The position numbers and the translations under genes are program-made. From positions 62,001 to 126,000 of the forward strand of contig CACYTH010000006.1 of the NCBI GenBank assembly GCA_902777325.1: DNA of 64,000 bases, read 5' to 3'. The notes under the pieces were generated by a model that was not told where the DNA came from, ran no database searches, and worked only from the letters and a program-made list of their open reading frames with translations. This document shows, piece after piece, positions 51,720-62,704 of this stretch (the stretch's first letter is position 1; the number at the start of each line of letters is the position of its first letter). This DNA is from an uncultured Coriobacteriaceae bacterium. Lineage in GTDB: Bacteria > Actinomycetota > Coriobacteriia > Coriobacteriales > Atopobiaceae.

Positions 51720-53044
51720 TGCCTCACCTCCCCCGCATCCAGAAGGCCCTCCTCGACCGACCTCTCCACAAAGGCCGGCTCTCGCTCGAGGTGCCAGCTG
51801 TCATCGACAGACGAGTAGGACACCAGCTCGGTCAGCCGCACGCTGCCGTCCTGCGCCCTGCCCACTTGCGAGAGCGAGGTGATGCGCCGCGAGCCATCGC
51901 TGCGTCGCGCAGACATCACGATCAGGTCGAGCGCGGTCGCCACCTGCTCCTCGATGATCGAGGCAGGCAGGTCCATGCCAAAGCGCGCCATGAGCACCAG
52001 GCGCAACACCGCCTCCTCGGCAGTGCCGCTATGCAGCGTCGTCAGCGATCCGTCATGCCCAGTGTTCATGGCCTGCAGCATGTCTATGGCCTCAGCGCCT
52101 CTGACCTCGCCCACCACGATGCGGTCAGGTCTCTGCCTGAGGGCGTTCTTGACCAGGTCGCGTATGGTCACCTCGCCGGTGCCCTCTATGGAGGCGTCGC
52201 GCGCCTCCATGCGCACCACGTGCGCACGCCGGTCAAAGCGCAGCTCGGCAGAGTCCTCGATGGTGATCACGCGCTCGCCATGGTCTATCTCGCAGGACAG
52301 CGCGTTGAGCAGCGTGGTCTTTCCCGACCCCGTGCCGCCCGCCACGGCGATGTCCTGGCGCACCCGCACCGCCCACGAGAGCAGGGTCGCGTACCACAGG
52401 GGCACCGAGCCAAGCTCCACCAGCCGCGCCATGGACGTGATGCGGTTGGAGAACTTGCGGATGGTGACGTACGGGCCATCGATGGCGATGGGGACCGCAA
52501 CCGCATTGACGCGGTCCCCGTTTGCAAGACGTGCGTTGACCAGAGGCGAGCTCTTGTCGAGCCTTCTGCCCAGCGGCGCCAGGATGCGATCGATCACCAT
52601 CATGATCTGGTCCGCAGACTCAAAGCGCACCTCAGAGAGGTGCAGCCTTCCTGCCCGCTCGTAGTAGATGGCGTCGCAGCCGTTGACCATCACCTCGGAG
52701 ACGCTCGCATCGTCAAGCAGCGGTTGGATGGGCCCGAGGCCCACCACCTCGTCGAGCACCCTCGAGATGACGGCCTCGCGCTCCTCGCCCGAAAGCCCGG
52801 AGAAGCGCTCCTCGTTGAGGATTGCCTGGCAGGTGACCCGAAGCTCGTCGCGCGCCTTGTCGGCGTCGGAAGCCCCCACCATGTCGGCGACGGTCGCCAG
52901 GCCCAGACGCCGCATCAGCTCGCGCTTGAGCGTGGAGGAGACCGTCTCGCCCTCTGGGCCCGCGCCAAGGGGCCCTCCCTCGGAGGGCGTCTCGAGCACG
53001 ACGCCACGGGCCTCCTGCTCGCGCACGCGTTCCAAGACTGACAT
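51698..53044 (-). CDS. tadA: TadA/CpaF pilus assembly ATPase
   Basis: 448 residues. Walker A is VAGGTGSGKTTLL, the Asp box is ITIEDSAELRF, and the Walker B and His region reads RIVVGEVRGAEAIDMLQAMN and TGHDGSLTTLHSG. The N-terminal domain has VLDEVVGLGPIQPLLDD and VSEVMVNG, normal for CpaF. It powers pilus assembly and perhaps retraction at the inner face of the membrane. The last base of the TadZ stop touches its ATG. Confidence 0.93.
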   Translation of the reverse strand: MSVLERVREQEARGVVLETPSEGGPLGAGPEGETVSSTLKRELMRRLGLATVADMVGASDADKARDELRVTCQAILNEERFSGLSGEEREAVISRVLDEVVGLGPIQPLLDDASVSEVMVNGCDAIYYERAGRLHLSEVRFESADQIMMVIDRILAPLGRRLDKSSPLVNARLANGDRVNAVAVPIAIDGPYVTIRKFSNRITSMARLVELGSVPLWYATLLSWAVRVRQDIAVAGGTGSGKTTLLNALSCEIDHGERVITIEDSAELRFDRRAHVVRMEARDASIEGTGEVTIRDLVKNALRQRPDRIVVGEVRGAEAIDMLQAMNTGHDGSLTTLHSGTAEEAVLRLVLMARFGMDLPASIIEEQVATALDLIVMSARRSDGSRRITSLSQVGRAQDGSVRLTELVSYSSVDDSWHLEREPAFVERSVEEGLLDAGEVRQWRRLAS

Positions 53045-54417
53045 CAGACCGCCTCCTTGCGACGGCTGAAGAGCGCACGACGGCGCTTGCCGGTACGCAG
53101 CTCGGATGCCTTGCGAGCCGCCTCGTTGTCGGGCAGCTTGCCCAGCTCGGCAAGGGTCTGGGCAAGAAGCGTGGAGACGCAGGCCACCACGTCAGAGCCC
53201 GTTCCCACCAGCTCCTCCACCTTGCCGGAGACAAGCAGGTCCTCCGCCTCGACACCACCGTCCACCACGCGGTGCATGCGGGCTGTCTCCAGGCCCACCT
53301 CGGCACGCCCCTCGAAGGCGTTGGCCTTGGCACGCGGATCTCCCAGGTTGACCACGCGCACGATGCGCGTGCGAGCCACACCAAGCCTGACGGCCAGGGC
53401 ACTGATGCGGGCAGCGGACGCCACGGCACCTGGGCGCTCGTCATGCGTCACCAACAGTCGGTCGCACGACTGCACGGCCTGCGCAACCCCGTCGGTAAAG
53501 GTCGTCGAGGTGTCCACCAGCACCAGGTCATACCTGTTGGACAGGTACGAGAGGAGCGTGGCCACGTGTGGCATCACCAGCTCGGCCATCTCCGGCCTCT
53601 CGCACGGGCCCCACAGGTGGACATGCTCGGCGCAGCGCACGCTCGCACGCCCCATCGACTCAGGCGTAGGCACCCCGTCGGGAGCGATGCGCACGAGGTC
53701 GGGCCCCTTGTTCACCCCAAAGCAGGAATGCAGGTTGCCGCAGGAGAGGTCGAGGTCGACCACCGCCACGTCCATGCCCCAGTGCGCGGCGACGCTCGCC
53801 ATAAGCGCCACCAGGGCGGTCTTGCCCACGCCCCCGCGGCCAGACGACACGGTGAGGATGGGGGCGGCATCGGCTACCCGCACAGCCCGTCCCGCTTGCG
53901 AGGCCTCGGGAAGCCCGGCCTTGACCAGTGGTGCCTCCCGTGCCTGATGAGGCTCCACCGCAGGCACCTTTTCTGCCAATGCCGCCGGACGCTCGCGCTG
54001 GCCACCAGCCTCTCCCATGCGTGTGGGAGCAGCGCCGTCACTTGCCAAGAGCCGCTCCTCCCCGCCCGCATCCACGAGCTCGAAGGCGGGCGCCACCGTG
54101 GCATCCACCACACGCGCGATGCCGGCACGACTGGCGCGCGACCGCAGCGAGCCACTGGCACCCCGAGCGACAAGCACCACCTCTGAGGCGTAGCCATCAT
54201 GAGCGAGCGCCGCCGCAAGGTTCATGTCCGACACGCCCTCTGACGAGTGCCCCACGATGGCACCAACCGTGCCGGGCTCCTCGTCATGCAAACGCTCTCG
54301 CAGGTCCTGTGCGCTCTGGGCAAACACCACCGCCGACCCCGGCGCAATCCTGCGCAACGCCATGAGCACCTCGCGTCTCCCTGACTTCTCCGCATAGCCA
54401 AGCCACATGTCCGTCAT
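53044..54417 (-). CDS. tadZ: TadZ/CpaE-like ATPase
   Basis: 457 residues. The N-terminal 180 residues form a receiver-like domain without a clear phosphorylation site, then a MinD/ParA-type ATPase: deviant Walker A SSGRGGVGKTALVAL, DLDLSCGNLHSCFG and DLVLVDTSTTF. CpaE/TadZ proteins set the pole or site of pilus assembly. The C-terminus is very basic (GKRRRALFSRRK). The start is ATG 54417, which overlaps the cpaB stop by 1 base (TGATG). Confidence 0.87.
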   Translation of the reverse strand: MTDMWLGYAEKSGRREVLMALRRIAPGSAVVFAQSAQDLRERLHDEEPGTVGAIVGHSSEGVSDMNLAAALAHDGYASEVVLVARGASGSLRSRASRAGIARVVDATVAPAFELVDAGGEERLLASDGAAPTRMGEAGGQRERPAALAEKVPAVEPHQAREAPLVKAGLPEASQAGRAVRVADAAPILTVSSGRGGVGKTALVALMASVAAHWGMDVAVVDLDLSCGNLHSCFGVNKGPDLVRIAPDGVPTPESMGRASVRCAEHVHLWGPCERPEMAELVMPHVATLLSYLSNRYDLVLVDTSTTFTDGVAQAVQSCDRLLVTHDERPGAVASAARISALAVRLGVARTRIVRVVNLGDPRAKANAFEGRAEVGLETARMHRVVDGGVEAEDLLVSGKVEELVGTGSDVVACVSTLLAQTLAELGKLPDNEAARKASELRTGKRRRALFSRRKEAV

Positions 54418-55178
54418 CACGCGGCACCTCCCTCGTCCTGGTCCTTCTCAACCGCTGTCTCGGCATTGCCCTCGTCCTGGCCTTCGTCCGCCTCGTCTGG
54501 CGCGACCTCGTCAGGCGGTCCCACCTGAGGCGCGTCACCTCCCACCTCGACGTCGTCGGCCGGAATCACGAGCCTCAGGGCGCCAGACGCGCTCGCGGCA
54601 AGCACGGCGGCGACGTCGTTTGGCAGGACGGCTATCGTCACCTGCTGCGACGCAACGATCCCCGTGGTGGAGCCAAGCTCCGAGAGCACCTCGATGTCAC
54701 TGGCGATGAGACGTGGGCCCTCGTCCGAGACCGCATAGGCCGAAAGCCGCGCGCCTCTCGTGACCCCACGGGAGATGCCGAGCTTCTCGGTCACCGGAAC
54801 GCTCACGGCAACATGACCCGCGGGCACCTCGGCGAGCACGGACTCGTCACGAAAGTTGAGCTCGGTAAGCGGGGCACCCTCGGCAACGGGGACGCTCACC
54901 TGGCGTCCCACGACGTCATCCAAGCTTGTGAGGGCCCCGGAGGGCGCCAGATCGGACACCCAGTCGCGCACGCTGACATCGCTCTCCGTTACTACGTCAC
55001 CTGCCTCGAGCGCACGATTCGCCACCACGAGACTGGCCACCTCGCCGCCAAAGCGCGCGATGGCATCGGAGCGCACGCGCTCCGCCTCGCTTCTGACGGA
55101 ATCGGCGTAGGCAAGGCAAGACACCACGCCCAGCAGCGCGAAGGCCAGCGAAAGCACGATCCTGAACCTCCCTGACAT
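54417..55178 (-). CDS. cpaB: CpaB/RcpC-like SAF-domain pilus protein
   Basis: 253 residues. One N-terminal helix (about 8-28) is followed by a SAF domain (LEAGDVVTESDVSVRDWVSD) and the RcpC part with VTRGARLSAYAV. The acidic C-terminal tail (about 215-253) is rich in Asp and Glu. It is the first gene of the Tad operon; TTGGGGGGTG precedes the ATG. CpaB usually interacts with a secretin in diderms; none is expected in this Gram-positive. Confidence 0.85.
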   Translation of the reverse strand: MSGRFRIVLSLAFALLGVVSCLAYADSVRSEAERVRSDAIARFGGEVASLVVANRALEAGDVVTESDVSVRDWVSDLAPSGALTSLDDVVGRQVSVPVAEGAPLTELNFRDESVLAEVPAGHVAVSVPVTEKLGISRGVTRGARLSAYAVSDEGPRLIASDIEVLSELGSTTGIVASQQVTIAVLPNDVAAVLAASASGALRLVIPADDVEVGGDAPQVGPPDEVAPDEADEGQDEGNAETAVEKDQDEGGAA

Positions 55179-55495
55179 GAACACCCCCCAAGGTCCCAAG
55201 CGGACCACGCGGCCCGCATCATCAATTCTTGGGGCAGGCAAGGCTCGGGAGCCCATGCTTCTGAACTCATATACGCGCTGGGTAGGTAGCCAGTAGGCCC
55301 AAGGTAGGTCGCAGCCCTTTTTGCAGATGACCGCAGCTTTTTGTGATGATGGTGCGTGTGTGGGGCGCATGGAGGCGCAAGCCGCCTGCACGCACCCTCC
55401 ACACACGTGAATGGGGCCTACCGAAAAAACGGCGGACCCCACGGCAACAGTCATGTGTTTACGCAGCTAGATGCTGCCTTTTCCAATCAGGCGCC
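55179..55495. other. Intergenic region upstream of the Tad operon
   Basis: 317 bp between divergent-end rsgA (its stop) and cpaB (its start). On the minus strand it has direct repeats of CAAAAAG-CTGCG type (near 55310-55350) and, at 55463-55483, a GCAGC/GCTGC hairpin followed by CTTTTCC on the plus strand. The Tad promoter is likely here. No gene is evident. Confidence 0.4.
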
Positions 55496-56668
55496 TCAGA
55501 TGACCACATCCGGGTCGAGCACCTGGCGCGACGTGCGCATCTCGTGGGCAAGGGAGAGGTATGCATCGAGACGTCGCCCCGCGTATCCCAGCTCCTCCGC
55601 ATGCCCGATGACGGCGCAACCCGGCTCGTGCGTGTGCGTGCAGTCGCGGAAGCGGCAGGCGGCCGCCTCGTGCGCGATGTCGGGAAAGACCAGCGCCAAA
55701 CCCCGCTCGTGACCGACCAGTGGCAGGCTCCTCAAGCCTGGCTCGTCCACGATGACGCCCGCATCGGGCAGGCTCACCATGCGACGCGCGACCGTAGTGT
55801 GACGTCCCGCGTCGTCGGAGGCGCGTACGGCACCGGTCTCGAGCACGTTGCGTCCCAGAAGCGCGTTGAGCAGCGTGGACTTGCCCGCGCCGGACTCCCC
55901 CAGCACGATGGCCACCACGCCCGCCGGCACCAGCTCGCGCACGCCCTGCTCGCCAAAGGCCACCCCACACGCCTCGGCAGCCTGTCGTGCGGCCGCAACG
56001 TCCGCGTCGCCCTGCGCCCCGGCGGAGGTGACCACCAGGCGCACGCCCTGGCCCAGCACCTCGCGCAGGGCCGCCACGTCGCGCGCCACGCCCTCGGCAC
56101 CCGCGCGATCGGCCTTGGAGAGCACCACGGCCAGCTCGGCGCCGCAGTCGCGCACGATCACCGCCGAGCGTGCCACGCGGGCAAAGTCGACCTCGCGCTC
56201 GCCCAGCTGCTGTACCACGATCACCAGGTCTACGTTTGCCGCCAGCGTCTGGCGCTCGCCGCGATTGCCCCCGCGCCAGCGGGCGATGTCGCTCTCGCGC
56301 GGCAGGATCTGCTCGATGAGCCCCATCTCATGTGCGGCGGGACGTCTGGCGCACACCCAGTCGCCCACGGCGACGCGGAAGAAGTCACCCTTGGTCAGAC
56401 GCGTGGCAAACTCCGCCCTGAAGGTAGCGTCCTCGCACACGATGGCCGGATAGCCCCGGTCGAGACGCACCACGCAACCGAGCACCAGCTCGCTGGCGGC
56501 ATCCCCCGCCTGCGCGCGAGCCTCCTCGAAGGCCTGCACCTGCCTCTCGCTCGCCCGCAGCTCCCCAAAGGCGGGCAGCTCGGTCAGGGAGGAGAGCGCC
56601 GGCAGGGCATCGAGCGCCCTGTTCGCACGTACCTCGCGCACGCGGCGCGCCTTTGCCTTCTTTGCCAT
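55496..56668 (-). CDS. rsgA: RsgA-type ribosome-associated circularly permuted GTPase
   Basis: 390 residues. GTPase motifs come in permuted order: SKADR (G4 type) before GESGAGKSTLLNALLG (G1) and DEPG (G3). The zinc knuckle is CRFRDCTHTHEPGC. It helps mature the 30S ribosomal subunit. N-terminal 30 residues are very basic (AKKAKARRVREVRANRALD). The ATG at 56668 follows GAGGAGG. It converges with nothing: the Tad operon is in the same direction downstream. Confidence 0.9.
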   Translation of the reverse strand: MAKKAKARRVREVRANRALDALPALSSLTELPAFGELRASERQVQAFEEARAQAGDAASELVLGCVVRLDRGYPAIVCEDATFRAEFATRLTKGDFFRVAVGDWVCARRPAAHEMGLIEQILPRESDIARWRGGNRGERQTLAANVDLVIVVQQLGEREVDFARVARSAVIVRDCGAELAVVLSKADRAGAEGVARDVAALREVLGQGVRLVVTSAGAQGDADVAAARQAAEACGVAFGEQGVRELVPAGVVAIVLGESGAGKSTLLNALLGRNVLETGAVRASDDAGRHTTVARRMVSLPDAGVIVDEPGLRSLPLVGHERGLALVFPDIAHEAAACRFRDCTHTHEPGCAVIGHAEELGYAGRRLDAYLSLAHEMRTSRQVLDPDVVI

Positions 56669-56706
56669 CGGTACCTCCTCGTCGCAACCCAGCACCTCCA
56701 TAATAG

Positions 56707-56750
56707 CGAGCGGGCGGAGCCGCGACACCAGTCGCAACCCCGCCCGCTCG
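56707..56750 (-). terminator. Terminator after the P-type ATPase gene
   Basis: CGAGCGGGCG (56707-56716) pairs with CGCCCGCTCG (56741-56750). It sits between the ATPase stop and rsgA. Confidence 0.6.
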
Positions 56751-56773
56751 AAGGCGTCTATGTCAGTTGAGGG

Positions 56774-59428
<2,655 letters not shown>

Positions 59429-59619
59429 GGCTTCCTCCTGGGTCTGTAGTCCTTGAGCGGCCAGACAGAATGATTCCCGATCATAATTCCCCAGGAGGGG
59501 CAAGGGCTCATCAAGACTGCCGAGACAGGCCACCTTTTACGTGCTGTCATTCTAACGCAACGCAACCACTGCACGCGTCCGTGCGGTGCAATTGACGATT
59601 CTCTTACCTACAAAGGCAC

Positions 59620-59657
59620 GGGCCGGACGCCAGCTTGGCAAAGCCAGCGCCCGGCCC
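59620..59657 (-). terminator. Hairpin after the sialidase fragment
   Basis: GGGCCGG (59620-59626) pairs with CCGGCCC (59651-59657), with further inner pairs. No T tract follows. Confidence 0.5.
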
Positions 59658-59670
59658 CAGATGTGGCCTG

Positions 59671-60219
59671 TTACTTGGTGACCTCACCGGAGGTGGGGTT
59701 GTAGACGCTCTCGCCGCGGGTCTTGCCCATGACGTCCTCCTCGGAGAGGGTCACCCACTTGACGCCCTTGCGGGTCTCGTAGGCGTAGGCGAGGTGGATC
59801 ATGCCGTCAGCGGCCTGCATGATGCAGGGGTACTCGTACTGCATGTTGTTGGACTTGTTCTCGTCGCCGACGAAGCCCTGGCCGCGCTCGATGTGGCGGA
59901 TCAGCGGGAAGGTCTTGCCGCCGTCCTCGGACAGGGCGATGCTCACGGGGCAGCGCAGGCCAGGCCAGGCGCCACGGTTGGTGTAGCTGGCGGCGGCGCT
60001 GGAGTGGTTGTAGGTCACGGCAATGCGGCCGCTCTTGAGCTTGATGGCGCAGATGCCGGAGTTGTTGTTGGGCAGCACCGTCGGGACGGGCTCGGTCCAG
60101 GTGTCACCGTAGTCGAAGGACTCGCTGCGGTAGATCCAGTCGGCCTCGCGGGAGCGCATGAACTCCACCAGATGCCCGTCCTCGAGCTCGACCACGGTGG
60201 GATGCACGCGGCCGGAGGA
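59671..60219 (-). pseudogene. Sialidase (BNR-repeat) C-terminal fragment
   Basis: About 182 residues match the C-terminal half of exo-alpha-sialidases: SSGRVHPTVVELEDGH, then YRSESFDYGDTW and VSIALSEDGGKTF as Asp-box repeats, with QYEYPCIMQAADGMIHLAY at the end. Full members are about 350-400 residues. The N-terminal half, with the Arg and Asp active-site residues and any signal, is missing. Homology stops near 60219, exactly where that of the PrpR fragment begins on the other strand. No proper start codon; the frame could start at GTG 60207. Not expected to be active. Confidence 0.75.
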
Positions 60220-61259
60220 CCTCGGCGCTCGACGTACTGCAGGCCTTCCAGTTCTCCGAGGACATCAATGGCAAGCGGGCAGTGGTTGGCTTCCAGGGCA
60301 TCACTGATGCCGCCCGACTCACCAGCGACGTGCTTCACCTCGACTTGGACATCTTCACCCTGGTCGACGAGGGAGACGTCCACAACGTGACCGAGATCCT
60401 TACGGAGCGGGGCTATGACACCGTGTTGTGCGACGTGATCTCGAGCACCGTCTTTCGCGAGGCGGGCTTTAACACGGTACTCATCACCTCCGGCACCAAC
60501 TCGGTGCGCGAGTCCATCGACGAGGCCGTGCGCGTTGCCCACCACATGAGAAGCGTGCGCAACGAGAACGTCTTCTTCCGTGAGGTCATCAGCAACAGCG
60601 GGACGGACACCGTCATCTTCCAAGAGGATGACAGCCTCTCGTTTACCACCGTCGACCGAGGTGGTGGCAAAGCTTTAATCGAGACGCTCAAGGCCCTCTT
60701 GCCCGAGGTACGCCACGGCGCGGCCGACACGATCCGCAGGACCATAGGCGGTCACAGTTACATCATCAGGACGCTCGTTTCGGAGAGCCCAGAGGGCAGC
60801 AAGGTCGTGTTCTACGTCTCGCAGGGTGGTGGAGGCGGCACGCGCAACGCGGGCATCGCCTACTACACAAAGGTGGAGGCACTCGGCGAGTACATGAAGA
60901 GCCCCTACAGCCTTGCGGGCGACGTGAATGGCGTCAACAAGTCGCTGCAGGACATGCTCGAGTCGAGCAGACCGCTGCTCATCACCGGCGAGTACGGAAC
61001 CGGCAGAACCGCCGTCGCGACGCAGGCCTACACCATCTCCAAGCTCGCCTCGCACCCGCTTGTCGAGATCGACTGCGGCATGCTCACCGACCGCTCGAGC
61101 TATGGCATCGACCTCGACCGTCCGCTCGCCCAGATAGAGCGTGACATCGTCGAGGAGGTCATCCGAAAGCACGGGGGCAACCAGAGCGCCGCCGCACGCA
61201 GCCTCGGGATCAGCCGCACCACCCTCTGGCGCATGACAAAGGACCAAGGCGAAAGATAG
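60219..61259 (+). pseudogene. PrpR-like regulator fragment with truncated AAA+ region
   Basis: Homology begins at TSALDVLQAFQFSEDINGKR, in the middle of a PrpR N-terminal sensor domain (to about residue 100). A PAS-like segment follows, then the first part of a sigma-54 activator ATPase (PLLITGEYGTGRTAVATQAY with a degenerate Walker A). The chain then jumps to a Fis-type helix-turn-helix (NQSAAARSLGISRTTLWRMT). Walker B, GAFTGA and the arginine finger are all missing. The first ATG-like start is GTG 60282. So it lacks its N-terminus and the ATPase core. The central loss may be old and shared by relatives; the N-terminal loss is tied to the junction. Confidence 0.7.
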
Positions 61260-61428
61260 AGGCGTGGCGGAACGCCGAGAGTGCCGCGGGTGACCGCGCG
61301 GGGCCGTATTTGGTCGCGTTTGAGCTACCCGTTGGTGGAATCGTCCAGTCACTGCGCTACTATTTGCTTGTCTGTGGACACACTGCAGAGGCAGGCAGCG
61401 GCCAAGTGGCCTAACGAAAGGACGCACC

Positions 61429-62526
61429 ATGAAGATTCTGTTCTTTGGCACGAGGGACTATGACCGGGATTCCTTCACCAAGGTTATGGGTGACTATCCC
61501 GAGATTCAGATCGAGTTCACCAAGACCAACCTGACCTGGCGTACCGCCGTTCTGGCCAAGGGCTATGACGCCGTCTGCGCGTTCGTCAACGCCAACGTCA
61601 ACGCCATGGCTCTCGAGATTCTCGCCGGCATGGGCGTCAAGCTCGTCCTCATGCGCTGCGCCGGCTTCGACGCCGTCAACATCCCCATGGCCAAGGACCT
61701 CGGCATTCGCGTGTGCAACGTGCCCGCATATAGCCCCGAGGCCATCGCCGAGCACGCCATGGCCATCGGCCAGGCCGCCAACCGCCGCATCGTCAAGGGC
61801 TACAACCGCGTGCGCGAGAACAACTACGACCTCAACAACCTCGTCGGCGTCACCCTCAAGGGCAAGACCGCTGGCGTCATCGGCACCGGCCGCATCGGCG
61901 CCGCCCTCTGCCGCATCTGCAAGGGTTATGGCATGCATGTCATCGGCGCGGACCTCGGTCCGGCCAAGGCTCTCGTGGACGAGGGCGTCGTGGACGAGTA
62001 CGTGCCCGTCTACGACAAGGCCGGCAACATGGTCTACGACGAGAAGGGCAACTGCCTGATCGAGGGCGTCGGCTTTGGCGACCGCGTCGTGAGCTACGTG
62101 CCGCTGTACAACCGCGCTGACTTCATCTCCCTGCACGCCTTCCTCAACTCCGAGAGCTACCACATGATCGACGATGCCGCCATCGCCGAGATGAAGGACG
62201 GCGTCATCTTCGTCAACACCGGTCGCGGCGGCCTGGCCGACACCGAGGCCATCATCCGTGGCATCGTGTCCGGCAAGATCGGCGCTGCCGGCCTCGACGT
62301 CTACGAGGAGGAGAACGCCAACGTCTACAAGAACCGCTCCGGCGAGGTCTACGAGTCCATCACCGCGCGCCTGACCTCCTTCCCCAACGTGGTCGTCACC
62401 AGCCACCAGGCATTCTTCACCGAGGAGGCCCTGGCCGAGATCGCCCACGTCACCCTCACCAACGCCCAGGCATACGCCAAGCAGGCTCCCGACAGCGAGT
62501 ACGTCTTCCGCAGCATCGTCTGCTAG
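61429..62526 (+). CDS. D-lactate dehydrogenase-type 2-hydroxyacid dehydrogenase
   Basis: 365 residues. The NAD fold has GVIGTGRIGAALCRICKGYG; the N-terminal PAYSPEAIAEHAM and MRCAGFDAVNI are typical of D-LDH. Catalytic Arg, Glu and His are expected in NTGRGGL, DVYEEE and TSHQAFFT. It reduces pyruvate to D-lactate, re-oxidising NADH in fermentation. An insertion (about 205-230, DKAGNMVYDEKGNCLIEGVG) is longer than in classical enzymes. AAAGGA precedes the ATG. A strong terminator follows. Confidence 0.9.
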   Translation: MKILFFGTRDYDRDSFTKVMGDYPEIQIEFTKTNLTWRTAVLAKGYDAVCAFVNANVNAMALEILAGMGVKLVLMRCAGFDAVNIPMAKDLGIRVCNVPAYSPEAIAEHAMAIGQAANRRIVKGYNRVRENNYDLNNLVGVTLKGKTAGVIGTGRIGAALCRICKGYGMHVIGADLGPAKALVDEGVVDEYVPVYDKAGNMVYDEKGNCLIEGVGFGDRVVSYVPLYNRADFISLHAFLNSESYHMIDDAAIAEMKDGVIFVNTGRGGLADTEAIIRGIVSGKIGAAGLDVYEEENANVYKNRSGEVYESITARLTSFPNVVVTSHQAFFTEEALAEIAHVTLTNAQAYAKQAPDSEYVFRSIVC

Positions 62527-62558
62527 CACCCGCTAGGGCCTAGCGTCAAGCGACGTCC

Positions 62559-62621
62559 GAGCACCCTCACACGACTTTGTGTAGCTATTTCGCTCCTAAA
62601 GTCGGTGAGGGTGCTCTTTTT
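62559..62621 (+). terminator. Terminator of the D-lactate dehydrogenase gene
   Basis: GAGCACCCTCAC (62559-62570) and GTGAGGGTGCTC (62605-62616) form a 12-bp stem, with an inner GACTTT/AAAGTC pair, then TTTTT. Confidence 0.88.
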
Positions 62622-62704
62622 GTCGGCAGTCGTTACCATTGGTGCCATAGATACCAACATCACGTGATAGGTCCCCCCAATCCCGTGACAGACATAGGAG
62701 CATC

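Noticed and set aside
55179..55454. N-terminal extension of cpaB through the intergenic region
   Set aside because: The extension has no homology and includes repeat-rich sequence; the helix and the ribosome site support the ATG at 55178.
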